Below are positions 1 to 11,407 of a DNA stretch of 64,000 nucleotides, piece after piece. The DNA is taken from positions 51,525,033-51,589,032 of the forward strand of contig CM066987.1 of NCBI GenBank assembly GCA_033977485.1, given 5' to 3'. A program made the translations under genes and the position numbers. Position 1 is the stretch's first letter. Every line of letters begins with the position of its first letter. The DNA is from Hydrangea macrophylla (Eukaryota; Streptophyta; Magnoliopsida; Cornales; Hydrangeaceae). Below the pieces are notes generated by a model, which made no database searches, was not told where the DNA came from, and worked only from the letters and a program-made list of their open reading frames with translations.

Positions 1-190
1 TAAAGAAAACTAAACAGAATTGAGATTGTCAGAGACTCGGAACCAACAAAACCCTAAAATCATGTACAATGAATCAAATGCAACGAATTGGAAACAATAA
101 ACTTCAAATTTAATGAGATAAGCACAACACTAACCGATTTGAATCTTGATGGAACGAGTTAAATTTCGAAAACCAATCAGAATATTAATA
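1..190. other. Left flank, no gene seen
   Basis: AT-rich sequence before the target duplication of the Tat element. I see no reading frame or repeat in it. Because the Tat element appears to be inserted in a CACTA transposon whose right end is at 42916, this stretch is probably interior sequence of that transposon, but its left terminus is outside the window. Confidence 0.4.
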
Positions 191-195
191 GTTTG

Positions 196-844
196 TGGTA
201 GGTAAAAAAATATCCGGTCGAAGTCAGATCGCCAAGTGAACACAGAGACACCGAGTCATCCGCAAAAGGTGCCTGGAGCTCAGCTATCATGGGCTAGTCG
301 TTCATTACCGTCCGGTCTGAGACCACAGCTCGGGATCACGAGGCAGACTCGTCCCCCAGTGGGTGCGACCCAGGCCTGCCCCGTGACTTGTTCTACAAGG
401 TTGCTGGCAGTTCCCTAACCCAGTCAGAAGATTAAAGCAAGCAGTTTTCTAAACCATTAAAGGAACCTCCATGATTTATGCTAATCACTTGTAATCAAGT
501 TAGGTTTCCTAAGTGAGCTAGTTACCTTATACGAGTGGTCTCTTGCATCTATAAAAGAGACCACCCACCCCCATTAAAGGAGACATTCTCATCTCACAAG
601 AATAATGATATACACATCATTCATACGCATATACCTGACATGTTCTCTGGTAATGCCGCCCTCTCTATCGGTTTACCAAAGGCTGCCAGTGATCTGTTAG
701 TAAACGTGCCCCGACGCACCCGTGGACGTAGGTCACCTAGTTAACGGGCCCGAACCACATACAAACTTTTCATCTCTCTCTCTCTCTCTCTTTCTCTCTC
801 TATAAATTACTCATCCAACTCTTACTCAAATTTTGGCATCATCA
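196..844 (+). repeat. 5' LTR of the Tat element
   Basis: It matches 41450-42080 along its length, starts TGGTAGG (3' copy TGATAGG) and ends CATCATCA. A TATA box lies at 550-557 and a CT-rich microsatellite at 773-800. The 649-bp length is ordinary for the lineage. Confidence 0.93.
550..557 (+). promoter_or_regulatory. TATA box of the Tat 5' LTR
   Basis: TATAAAAG follows TCTTGCATC and is conserved at the same place in the 3' LTR (near 41802). Transcription would start about 30 bp downstream and read into gag. Position and conservation support it; activity is inferred. Confidence 0.6.
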
Positions 845-847
845 GTT

Positions 848-865
848 TGGCGCCGTCTGTGGGAA
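848..865 (+). other. Primer-binding site of the Tat element
   Basis: TGGCGCCGTCTGTGGGAA begins three bases after the LTR end. The leading TGG pairs with a tRNA CCA end, the usual minus-strand primer arrangement of LTR retrotransposons. I did not assign the tRNA species. Confidence 0.8.
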
Positions 866-906
866 CGACAAGCTCTCTCAGAAAAACAAATCTCTGACAC
901 ATCAGC

Positions 907-2541
907 ATGCCGCCGAAGAAGGGTAAGAAGACTACTGCTCTAGTACGTCAGACAGATTCACAGGCCGGGCAACCGGCTGCTTCCATGACCTCCGAACAGA
1001 TTACTACGGCTCTTGCACAACTCTTGGAGGGCCAGCGGCAAACTCAACAGCAGATCGAAGCACTACTGGTCCGTCAGGAGAAGCTCCCTCAAATCGAGGA
1101 TCAGCCCGGGGAGGGCGCGCGTGACCGGGAGCCCGTACGGATCCGGAGGCGTGCCCACACTGAACCTATATCTCCGCCGGCTTTGAGACGATCCGGGATC
1201 GATGAGCTTAGTCACAGCCCTGAGCGTACCCGGCGACGTGCCCGGGCCAACCCAAGCTGGGCGGTAGATGCCAAAGAAGTCATCATTAGCCGGCGTGCCG
1301 CCAGGAGGTAGATGCAGGGGCAAACGGGTCGGGAATCAGCCCGAGAACCCCCGGTCAGGAGTCGCGAGGATCTTAGGCACACGATTTCTCGAAGTCGAAG
1401 CCGGGTCCCGTCACGGAGGACAACGCACTTCGAGAAAGAGGCCTCATCGTCCGATCCAACATACCGCTCAGATATGGAGCGGAAGACCGGTTAGAAAGGT
1501 GTCGAGGCCCAGATCGAGGACTTGCAGAAGCAAACTTAGAAGCTGAGCCGTAAGCCGCGACATGATCACACCAATACGGAAACCGAGTCACCCTTTACCG
1601 TCTGGGTCACAGGATCCCCATCCCTTGGAAGTTCAAGCCACCACATCTCAATTTTTTATGACAGGTCGTAAAGCCCAATGGATCATGTCCGGACTTATAA
1701 GGCCCAGATAGCACTGGTCACCACCGGCGACGAACTACTATGCCTGGCCTTTCCCAGCACTCTCAAAGGACCAGCCGCACAATGGTTCCATGCTCTTAAG
1801 CCCCGAACGATCGACAATTTCAAGGCACTCAACAAGCTCTTAATTAGCCAATTTGTGGGAATGCTCGACTGGTCACAACCCGATAGACAACTGTTGGCCG
1901 TCAAGCAGCGCAAGGGAGAATCCCTGAAAGATTACGTCGACCATTTTAACCAGCAAAGGCTCCAGATTCACCACCTAAACAAAACGGTCGCTATCATGAC
2001 CTTCTGCTCGGGAGTTCAGCACACCAAAGTTGCTACGTCGTTCCATCATGACCGACCGGCAACCCTGGTTGAGCTCTCCGAGAGAGTTGGAAGGTACATC
2101 GACACAGAAGAGTTCTTAAAGTCCAAACGCGCCAGTCTTGCGGGAGACGAGTCCCCAAAATCCAAACGCAAACGCGAGGGCTCCGAAAAGGGCTCGGGAA
2201 AGAAACCAAAATAGGATCAATAGAGAGGTGGTCGAGATTAAGCCCTGATCACCTTCACACCTCTTTCCCGGCCTATCTACGAGGTCATGACCGCCGCCAA
2301 GACCCAGAGGCTACTCCAACAACCGGCAAAGCTGAAGAACCCGCCCGGGAAGAAAAACCGGGATAAGTTTTGCCGATACCGTAAAGACCACGGTCATAAC
2401 ACAGAGGACTGCTTTAAGCTCAAGATTGCGATCGAGAAGCTGATTGAACAAGGTCACCTCGCCGAATTTGTCACGGCAGATAGACGACCTCGGCCAGATA
2501 CCCGAGTCCCCCGAGCAGCCACAACCCCTCGGACAAATTAA
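907..2541 (+). pseudogene. gag: Tat gag (broken)
   Basis: Capsid/nucleocapsid gene of the Tat element. The start at 907 opens with MPPKKGKK and a Gln-rich coiled-coil-like stretch. This frame stops at 1309-1311, and the following 370 bases are interrupted. The capsid core is readable at 1678-2214, with motifs such as AAQWFHAL, FVGMLDWSQPDRQLLAVKQ and ESLKDYVDHFN that are typical of plant Ty3/Gypsy gag. It ends in a basic KRKREG-rich tail and a stop. A zinc-knuckle-like segment follows at about 2365-2475, with FCRYRKDHGHNTEDC; the lineage often has His where this copy has Arg, so metal binding is doubtful. At least two stops and a frame change mean no full Gag could be made. Confidence 0.85.
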
Positions 2542-3055
2542 TGTGATCTCCGGAGGAACTTCGGGTGGAGGGGACTCACAGTCAGTTAGGAAGAGGCATG
2601 CTCGGGCATCCCGATCGGATGTCTGGCATGTCCAATCTGCCCGCTCCTCGCCGACCGATGTGCTAATGTTCTCGTCCGACAATGTGAAGGACCTGCATTG
2701 CCCCCACAATAATCCGTTGGTGGTGACACTCTCCATAGCGAATTATGTGGTCAAAAGGGTACGAGCAGCTCCTCTGATATTTTGTACATCTCGACTTTCG
2801 ATTAGTTTTGGAATATCAAGGGATTGGCTCCGACGCGTAGCCACTCCCCTGGTAGGGTTCAATGGATCTAGCACGCAATCGCTCGGTACAATCGAGCTCC
2901 AAGTTCTTATGGGGACCTACCCCCAGCAAGTCTCCCTACTGGCAAACTTTGTGGTGGTAGAAGCCGTATCCGCCTACAATGTTATCCTGGGAAGGCCGAC
3001 GCTCAACAAGGCCAAGGCGGTCGTATCAACATACAACCTAGTGATCAAGTCCTGA
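2444..3055 (+). pseudogene. Tat aspartic protease region (broken)
   Basis: Retropepsin-like region that would process Gag-Pol. One open frame carries DVLMFSSDNVKDLHCPH and NNPLVVTLSIANYVVKRV upstream of the expected active site, and FNGSSTQSLGTIEL and YNVILGRPTLNKAKAVVS downstream. The flap-like and ILGRPTL motifs are typical of Tat-lineage proteases. The Asp-Thr/Ser-Gly active-site triad is missing: at about 2755-2800 an indel puts the reading in another frame (RAAPLIFCTS). The frame closes at 3053-3055. It is therefore a dead protease, separated by stops from the RT downstream. Confidence 0.75.
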
Positions 3056-3216
3056 CCCCCCAGGGGCCCGGAAGCTTGCGTGGAGACCAAGCAACCGCCC
3101 GGAGCTGTTATGTCAGCTCCTTACATAGAGAAGTAGTAACATAAACATTAAACATCCAGGAGATGGACCCGAGGGACATAAAGGATGGAGTAGGCCCAGC
3201 AGAATAGCTGGAATAA

Positions 3217-4700
3217 TTGGTGTTGAACCCCCAACTCCCCGACCGAACTGTCAGTATTGGCTCTCTCTTGGAGCCAGGCCTCAGGGAAAAGTTAATCCAG
3301 TTCTTGCAACAAGCCAGGACGTCTTCGCCTGGTGCCATAAAGACATGCCTGGGATTAACCCCCGTTATATCCCACTGTCTTAACGTTGACCCGGACTCCC
3401 GACCGGTCAAACAGAAGAGGACGGGCATGGCCCTTGAAAGACAGACAGCAGTACGGGAAGAAATTGAAAAGCTTTTGAAAGCAAAGTCCATCCGAGAAGT
3501 CCACTATCCCGACTGGTTGGTAAATATGGTACTAGTCAAGAAAAGCAACGGGAAGTGGTGAATATGTGTGGATTTCACCGACCTGAACAAGGCCTGCCCA
3601 AAGGATTGCTATATGCTGCCTAGGATAGACCTCCTTGCGGACTCCACGGCCAGTCACTCACTTCTTTCGTTCATGGACGCCTACTCGGGCTACAACCAGA
3701 TCAGCATGCACCCCGGGGACAAAGAAAAGACCTCCTTCATCACAGACCAGGGGATATATTGTTACAAGGTGATGCCCTTCGACCTCAAAATGCCGGGGCA
3801 ACTTACCAACGCCGTGGGAAACCACATGTTCAACGATTTGATTGGGAGCTCCATGGAGGTTTATGTCGACGATCTTTTGGTCAAAAGCCAAGACGAGTCC
3901 GACCACCTCGAGCACTTGACCGGGGATTTCAGCATCTTAAGACAATACCGGATGAGGTTGAACCTGGCCAAGTGCACGTTTAGAGTCTCGTCTGGGAAAT
4001 TTCTGGGGCACTTAGTCAGCAGGCAGGGGATCGAAGCGAACCCCGAAAAGATTCAGGCTATTATTAACATGCAGTCACCCAGGTCAACCAAAGAAGTTCA
4101 AAGTTTGGCCGGACGGTTAGCGGTGCTGAACCGATTCATCTCCCGAGCTACTGACCGGTGTCTGCTATTCTTCAAAATCCTCCGTAAAGTGTTTCAATGG
4201 TCAAAAGAGTATGACGAGGCATTTCAGGATCTCAAGAAATACCTGACATCGCTCCTCTGCTCTCAACACCCGTATCAAATGAGGAGTTCTTCTTCTACTT
4301 AGCGGTATCACCCTCAGCGGTAAGCTCGGCACTCATTCGAGAGGAGTACGGGATACAATTCCTGGTTTATTATACCAGCCGGGCGCTCCAAGGGGCAGAA
4401 AGCCGGTACTCCCGCATCGAGAAATTGGCCTTTGCTCTCATCACTTCTGCCCGGAGACTCTGCCCATACTTCTAGGCCCACGTCATCGTGTTCCTCACGG
4501 ATCAGCCTTTTTGCCAGATATTAAGCAGGCCTGAGACATCCGGGAGGCTTGTCAAGTCGGTGTTAGAGTTAGAAGAATTTGAAGTAGTCTATAGACCATG
4601 GACAACAATCAAGGGACAAGTAGTGGAAAATTTCTCGTTGAGTTCACTTATCCAGAAGATCTGGTTGAAGAGCTCAACCCGCCGGTTCTACTGCCCAGCC
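3217..4700 (+). pseudogene. pol: Tat reverse transcriptase and first RNase H (broken)
   Basis: RNA-directed DNA polymerase of the Tat element. 3217-3561 holds the N-terminal part with KQKRTGMALERQTAVREEI and DWLVNMVLVKKSNGKW, ended by a TGA at 3559-3561 where a coding triplet is expected. 3568-4302 continues in the same frame (DFTDLNKACPKD, SFMDAYSGYNQI) and keeps the catalytic YVDD box near 3868. After 4302 the first RNase H is readable only across frames: REEYGIQFLVYYTSRALQG, then a stop at about 4474, then FLTDQPFCQILSRPE. In-frame stops and at least one frame change break the chain, although much of the RT core is well preserved. Confidence 0.88.
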
Positions 4701-4714
4701 TACAGGCTGACACC

Positions 4715-5100
4715 CCGACCTAGGTACTCTATATGGATGGGTTCTCTAACAAATAGGTTAGTGGAGCAGGGATCATCCTGACCACGCCCGACGGGATCCA
4801 GCTGGAGTACGCACTAAGGTTCGGGTTCCAAGCCTCTGACAACGAGGCCGAGTACGAAGCCCTGCTAGTCGGGTTGCAGCTGGCCACCTCTATGGGTGCG
4901 CAGCAAGTCCAAGGGTATAGCAACTCCCAGCTCATGGTCAATCAAGTCAATCAAGAGTACGAAGCTCGGGAAGACAACATGATAGCCTACTTGGCCCTCA
5001 TCCGGACAGTCTCGAAGAAGTTTAAAGGGTTATCTATCATGTAGATCCCGAGGGAATAGAACACTAGGGCCAATCGATTAGCCTGCCTTGCCTCGTCCTC
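4715..5100 (+). pseudogene. Second (plant-type) RNase H domain of the Tat element
   Basis: After the Gypsy RNase H there is a further RNase H-like segment: VLYMDGFSNK, a stop, VSGAGIILTTPDG, then SDNEAEYEALLVGLQLA, SNSQLMVNQVNQEYEARED and IPREENTRANRLACLASS (ORF interrupted by TAG at about 4756 and 5043). A duplicated, archaeal/plant-like RNase H after RT-RNH is a recognised mark of the Tat clade and was decisive for my lineage call. Two positions that are normally Asp look like Asn here (SNSQ and RANRLA), consistent with G-to-A decay. It is inactive both by residue loss and by stops. Confidence 0.75.
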
Positions 5101-5166
5101 TGAGTTAGACCTACCCCGGATAAGGATATAATACTTACCCGAGCCCAGCGTGGTCACTTAGGAGGT

Positions 5167-6435
5167 ATGGAGCTCGAACCGGTCGCTCTGGAGCCCAGCT
5201 GGATCGATCCGATCATGATGTTCCTCATAACTGGCACTTTACCAAACAAAAAAGAAGAGGCCCGACGGGTAAAATACCGGCTAGCCAGGTACCACTTCGT
5301 TGATGGTATTCTCTACAAAAGGGGGTTCTCCATCCCATATCTCCAGTGCATCCACCCTACACAGGTCCAAGCAATATTGCATGAAATCCACGAAGGAGTG
5401 TGTGGAAGCCATGTTGGAGGTCAGGCACTCTCCCAAAAGGCCCAACTGTAAGGCTATTAATGGCCGACGATGGCCCGGGATTCCCAAGAATATGTCAAGC
5501 GGTGTGACAAGTGTCAGAGTTATTCGCCAGTGATCAACCACCTGGGAGAGCTCCAGACACCCATCCTCAGCCCCTGGCCGTTCGCTCAGTGGGGTATTGA
5601 TATCATCGGCCCCCTCCTGACAAGAAAAGGACAGGTCAAGTTTGCTGTCATCGCCGTGGACTATTTCACTAAGTGGGCAAAAGTCGAGCCCTTGACAACG
5701 ATCACCGAGAAAAAGATGGAGACTTTCATCGAGAGAAACATCATGAGCTGGTTCGGCATCCCCAGGGTCCTGGTCAGTGAGAACGGTCGCCAGTTCGATA
5801 CCCGGGTGTTCAGGAAATTCTGCTTGGGCTATGGAATATCAAATCACTACTCTTCGTCTGATCACCCTCAAGCCAACGGACAAGCCGGAGTGACAAACCA
5901 CACAATCCTGTAATCCATTAAAACCAGAGTTGAAGATGCCAAGGGACTCTGGACTGATGAACTACCAACGCTTCTATGGGCATATCACACCACTTCCTGA
6001 GCGACAACAGGGGAAACCCCATTCTCCTTTACCTATAGTTTTGAGGTAGTGGTCCCTATAGAGCTCGGGTTACCCACTTACTGAATAGCCAATTTCAGTG
6101 AGCAGGGCAATGAGGAAGCTTTTAGGGGGGAGCTCGACCTGATAGAGGAGAAAAGGGACCGGGCGTATCTGAAGGTGGCTGCCTATAAACAGAGGGTCTC
6201 TCGGTATTTCAACAGTAAAGTCAAGCACCGCAGTTTCCAGATAGGAGACCTCGTTCTCAAGGCGGTGAATCAATCTACCAAAGTCCTGAGCCATGGAAAA
6301 TTAGGACCAAACTGGGAAGGACCATATAGGGTTACCCAAGTCTACCGACCGGGCACCTACTGGTTACAAACTCTAGACAGACATGATCTATCTCGCCCGT
6401 GGAATATACAGCATCTCCGCAAGTATTTTCAATGA
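5167..6435 (+). pseudogene. pol: Tat integrase (broken)
   Basis: Integrase that would insert the cDNA. 5167-5451 carries the linker and zinc-binding start (GTLPNKKEEARRVKYRLARY, EIHEGVCGSHVGG). 5470-5913 gives the rest of the zinc region (CDKCQSYSP) and the catalytic core with WGIDIIGP. The second acidic site reads VSENG, Glu instead of the usual Asp, and the third reads HPQANGQAGVTN, Gly instead of Glu, so the triad is destroyed. After stops at 5911 and near 6000 and 6080 the C-terminal part returns at 6175-6435 (GDLVLKAVNQSTK, LGPNWEGPYRV, WNIQHLRKYF). Nothing resembling a chromodomain follows, as expected for Tat. Confidence 0.87.
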
Positions 6436-7024
6436 TGCTTAGATAAGAGCGGGTTATCATAAGTTAGGATATTTGTAGCTCTCTTCGAGCAATTATTATA
6501 ATTTTCAAAAAGGAATAAAGATTTTTTGATTTGGCTACAAGAATTGACCCCTACCAGTATTCTGTGCAAATAAATAAAAAAGACCTCGGGATCACACCCA
6601 AGGCAGAAGACCTCGGGTTCACACCTGAGGCACCGGCTTCGCTTAAAAGCTTGGGGGCTAGGGGGAGTACTGGACTAATACAGGGAATCACATCGGCCAC
6701 TAACAGGACTAGGAATCCTAAAACATTCCTAAGCACCTACAGTGGTCAGAGAAACCATCCGGGATAGTAACAGGATCCAAATCCTACACTATACCAGGCG
6801 GGACCTTTAAGACAGGTCCCCAGAAGAACGTGTGTTCTTTACCAGTAACAAACCTAAAGTTTTGCTAAGGCTGGGTTTCCATAGGATGTACAACCGGTCG
6901 GGCACGGGCAATTACAAACAGGCAAGTACAAAAAGTTACACAGCGACAATAGTTAATGCAAAAGGATGGCCTCAGAGGACCTTTTCATTAATAAAAATAA
7001 AAATATATACAAAGCCTGGGGGGG
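6436..7024 (+). other. Tat non-coding spacer between integrase and the nested element
   Basis: No gene. It holds two close direct repeats (GACCTCGGG.TCACACC, 6582-6635). The last five bases, GGGGG at 7020-7024, are the left target duplication of the Ogre-like element. Confidence 0.6.
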
Positions 7025-7199
7025 TGTAGACACCCCAATTTTAACCAAACGTTGAATTAAGGGGAGTGTTACCTCCAAGTTCGATGATAACAATGTCCGA
7101 ACAAAACTAAGGCTTCCAAAGTGATTCAAGCTCTTCAAAAGACTCTTCAATTCAAACAAAAAAGAAAGAAAGAAAAAGAAAAGAAAAAGGAATAGAACG

Positions 7200-7460
7200 G
7201 CACATGGTGTGGGCTGCGGCAGTCACGGAGTGCCGCATCGGCACTCTGTGTTTGCCGGACCAGCAGTCCGTAACTGCCGCAAAAACACATCAAGTGTCGC
7301 AAAAATTAGAATTTCAAAAAAGACGGCAGTTCATGGAGTTGTCCGCGGCATTCATTGAGTGTCGTATCGGCATTCATTGAATGCCGCGCTGACAATCAAT
7401 GAGTGTCGTTCCGACACTCAGTGAGTGCCTCTTCCATCTCCACTGAGTGCCGCATTTTCC
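7200..7460 (+). repeat. Cluster of short palindromes in the LTR promoter-proximal region
   Basis: GC-rich block built of variants of GGCA(C/T)TCA-N-TGA(G/A)TGCC. The clearest unit is CGGCATTCATTGAATGCCG (about 7367-7385), a perfect 9-bp stem around one base. It is repeated in the 3' LTR (19760-20020), and a reduced form occurs in the nested solo LTR (22440-22515), always 100-250 bp upstream of the TATA position. Confidence 0.75.
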
Positions 7461-7561
7461 TACAGCCAGCTGTAATATAGCACATTTTGTACCTTCAAAA
7501 GTGCATCCGAAATTAGGGTTTTTGGCTTGAAAATACTGAAATACCCTTCAGAAAATTTGCC

Positions 7562-7570
7562 TATAACTAG
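7562..7570 (+). promoter_or_regulatory. Mutated TATA box of the Ogre-like 5' LTR
   Basis: TATAACTAGAGGGTG here stands against TATAAATAGAGGGTG in the 3' LTR (20123) and TATAAATAGAAGGTG in the solo LTR (22621). The A-to-C change should weaken the promoter of the copy that would transcribe the whole element. Confidence 0.6.
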
Positions 7571-9872
7571 AGGGTGAATACTCCATTACAAGGGATCTTT
7601 TTTTGGGGGGGCAGAACTACTACACATTTTTGGGAGAGGGGAATTTTAAAGAGAAATACAAAAAGAATTTTGGGGTAAAGAGAGTTTTTGAGAGCTTGAA
7701 GAAGAGCTTGGAAGATCTTCAAAATATAGAAGTTTGAGGATAGTTGAAGGTGATACTCCACTCTTGTTAGTTTTCTTTTATGGATTTAGAGCACCTGCTC
7801 TCTTAGTTTTCTTTATTTCATTCCTTCTTGTTGTTTTTGCTTTTCTCTTATGGTTCTTGGAGATCTTCAATATCTCTCTTGAAAGCTCTTGAGTTTGATC
7901 TTTTGATTCCATGTAAGCTTATGCTTTATATGGAAGCCAAAGTTTGATCATCATTTGTAAACAAATAGATGGATCCAAGTCCATACTTATGACTTGGATT
8001 ATCTAACTTGGAATTTCATGGGATCTTCTCTATATTCTCTTGAAGTTCATGAGCTAGTTCTTTAATTCTTCTTTCTTTTTCTTGTTTACGCTCTTCTCTT
8101 GAGACTCTTGGGGATCTTCCATATCTCACTTGAATCTCATGAGTTTGATCTTTTTGTCTCATGTAAGCTTATGCTTCACATGGGAGTCAAAGTTTGATCA
8201 TCATTTCATTTTATAAGCAAATAGATGGATCCAAGTCCATACTTATGACTTGGGTCCTCTAGCTTGATGTTTCATGGAATCCTTTCCATATTCCTTTGAG
8301 ACTCATGAGTGTTAGTCATGTTTTGATCTCCAATGACCCCAAGGGAAAGGAGAGTTAGGTTTAGGATAAGCCAATGTCCATGGCTTAGTTGGTAGATGTA
8401 ACAAAAAGGATGATAAATCCAATATTGGAGCAATGAGTTCATAAACCAGTTTTGATCAAGGATTTTTAGTTAAAAATCGGACCGTTGGAATTGAATGAAA
8501 CCAATTGGAGAGTGTCAATAACACAAATTTCTACCACTGTAATTTTTGGATTAATGAGATTTCATGTTTAAAGTGGTTTGGTCATGAGTTTTGTGAAGTC
8601 ACTATAATCTGTCCAGAGTTTCAGAACAGTAACACTCTTTGAAATAAGCAAATCAGAACCTTAATCAAACTTTCTTGATCCAAAATAAATTTTCTAGGTA
8701 GTTTAATGTGTTAGGAAGCTACCATAAAAAGACCAAAGCATTTATGATTTTTGTACTATTTTTAAAAAATCGTACAAAATCTCTGGAAAGAGATTTGTAA
8801 ATCTCTGAGTGATGTCTGGTTTTTGTCCGTTTCCCACAGATCTAACCGTTGAAACTTTGATTTAGGCACACAGATACATCTTGTGTCCAAAATTCACCGA
8901 CATTCTAGTCTGCTCTCTGTAATTTTCAGAATTTTATGACAGATTTGACCAAGTTTGTATATAGTGGTCCAAATGACTTTTCTATGACCTAGGGCTTAAA
9001 CCATGTTGTAATATTGATTAGTTGAACTTAAACCTAGAAGTTAAATTATCCAAATCAATGTATGGTTCATGGATTACTCTTGTTCATGTTTATATATCTT
9101 CATCCATGTGGCTTGATGCTTATAAATAGGATTCGTTTTGCTTTAGATTTAATTACATTTGATAGCTTTAAGCTAGAAGTCTAGGATTATCATCTAACTT
9201 TATATCTTATGTATCATATGGACTAACCCTTGTTTTGTAGCTCCGATGAGGTATGACTTTTTGACTCTCCCTTAGCTTAATTATTCTTTAATTTTATTGA
9301 TTTTTTGACCTCATGTGCGACACCTTAGAATTAAAATTTACCTTATGTGTATATATGTGTATTAGAGACTCTCTTATTAGGATTTCTACTTTAGTATGCA
9401 TTGCACGTTTAACATTCGCGGCCGGATCCCAGGTAAGTTCTCTTGTTCCTTATTTCATATCATATTGTTTGCTAATTGAATTATGTGTTTTTGAATGCTA
9501 TTTTCACCATTAGCAATCTTACACCCTTTGGACATGCTTTTGTAATGTATGTATATACATATGTATTAGTTAAGGGCATATTTAGATTAATAATTTGATT
9601 AAAAGGATGTTGAGTAGAGGCCTATCGTGAGATAGGGTGAGAGAGGGTGTTTTGGTCCGTCGGGCTCCTTCCTCTCTCATTCCATAATCCCCAGACCTAG
9701 TCAATCTCTGGTTTCTAAAAAGATCAGTTTGCTTTAAAAATGGTTTATTAATTTTTCTTTTAAAAATTAAGTGGCGACTCATTTATTTTTAAATTTGAAA
9801 TTTGAAATTTGAAATTTGAAAAGAATTTTAAAAGAAAAGTTGTGGGTAAGAAAAAATGCGATATCCACAATC

Positions 9873-9890
9873 TGGCGACTCTATTGGGGA
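9873..9890 (+). other. Primer-binding site of the Ogre-like element
   Basis: TGGCGACTCTATTGGGGA begins three bases after the LTR and continues into TCGAACC, which is complementary to a tRNA T-arm. It is Ogre-like, consistent with tRNA-Arg priming. Confidence 0.85.
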
Positions 9891-11205
9891 TCGAACCTAG
9901 AATCTCTGGTTTTGCAGACCAGAATTCTGATTTTGGGTTCACTTGAGGATTAGACTTGAAAGCATCATTCTAATCGAATTAATTAATCTTTGTATGCCTG
10001 TTGCATTTCACTTGCATGTCCAGCCAGTCGATTGCACGGAACTATGACCTTGGAGGCTCGGGGCAACCCGGTCGGTCAAGTTATCATGGGACTGTGTGAT
10101 CACCCTTGATCTCGTACCATGATTTGGTATATTAAGCATCCTATCGGATGTGTGTCAACGGTCCCTTATTTGACCAAAACCCAGCCTTTGCATGATAGCT
10201 TCTATAGAACCTCTCAATCTTAGGAAAATCAATTCCTGATTAGGGTTTATGTGCTAGGGAGTTTTGTATGCCCGGAAGGGATTACTTGAGATGATGACGA
10301 TACTTGCTTGATGAAAGATAGGTAAACTCTTAATCGCTTCCGAGCAATTCCTCTTCATGTCCAATGACATTTGGGAATATTCTAGATTTTGATTGTAAGA
10401 TTACATCTCTTATATCATGTTTAGCTAAGCATCATTAACCTTGTATGTATCCGAATTCATGAAAAGTACGATAATAATCGGATCATGTGACCTTTCTACC
10501 CAAAGAATTTTGAATCCATTTTTATAAGCAAACAAGATTTTTTGCCATCTTTACCCCAAGGTTTTTTGCAATAAATCACACCTTGGAGCTCACTTTTTGA
10601 TTAAAGGCCCGAACTAACCTTTATTAAAGTATGTTTTCACATGATCATCTTCTAAGGAAAAATGAAAAATCCAAAAAAAATTTAGAATTAATTTTCAAAT
10701 GAATTTCAAAGCAAAATTTCAATCCAATCATCTTTATTGAGAAATATTTTCACATCCTCATTTTTAAATAAAAGATTCAAAATCCTTGAGAATTGTTTTT
10801 GAAAGATCTCATTATTTAAAGAAATGCTTTTCAAATGAATTTCTAAATTTCTTTTTGAATACCAGACCTTTGAAAGGGTAGTGAGGATCACAATGAGAGG
10901 TGAGATTGGCGCATTTGACATGAGTGAGGATTTTATGTGCTTATGTGTTTTATGTGCTAGGACTAGAATTTTCCTTTCTTTTGCATATAAAATAGGCACA
11001 CACACACACATGTATTGCATCCGAGTGACATATGAACCATTCATGAACATTTCACTAAACAATTGCAAAAGAAAATGTGAAAAATAATGATAAAATGAAA
11101 TTTCTTTTGAAATCAATCAAAATTGATTAAAAATGAGACATGTTTGTAGGGAAGATAGCATCAAACCTAGAACAGTTTGGGTTACCAATTCAAGCGTGAG
11201 ATTAG

Positions 11206-11407
11206 TTAGAAGAGAGAAGATAATTATGTTGAGCCTAATGATTCAAAGAAGGGCCACTTAACTGAGAAATTGGCCATAGGGATGGATAATGTTACCGCAA
11301 ACACGGGTGGCAAACTCGAAGGTTCGAATGATGCTAGTGAGGTGATAGTGTTTGAAAATACTGCTGCTAAAGCGAATGTGGATGCTCTTGGAAATATAGT
11401 AAATTGA
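11206..11407 (+). pseudogene. Possible short coding relic in the Ogre-like interior
   Basis: A plus-strand frame reads about 65 codons without a stop, hydrophilic and of protein-like composition (NDSKKGHLTEKLAIGMDN, then SNDASEVIVFENTAAKA), and closes near 11405. It has no clear start. It lies where an N-terminal gag or upstream ORF would sit in an Ogre element. I recognise no family; a chance frame is possible. Confidence 0.25.

Larger units (their letters stand above)
7025..9869 (+). repeat. 5' LTR of the Ogre-like element
   Basis: 2845-bp LTR, TGTAGACACC...GATATCCACA. It aligns with 19595-21899 plus 25116-25715. By eye a few percent of bases differ, mostly transitions and homopolymer lengths. 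It contains a palindrome cluster upstream of a degenerate TATA box, then AT-rich sequence without coding capacity. Confidence 0.92.
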
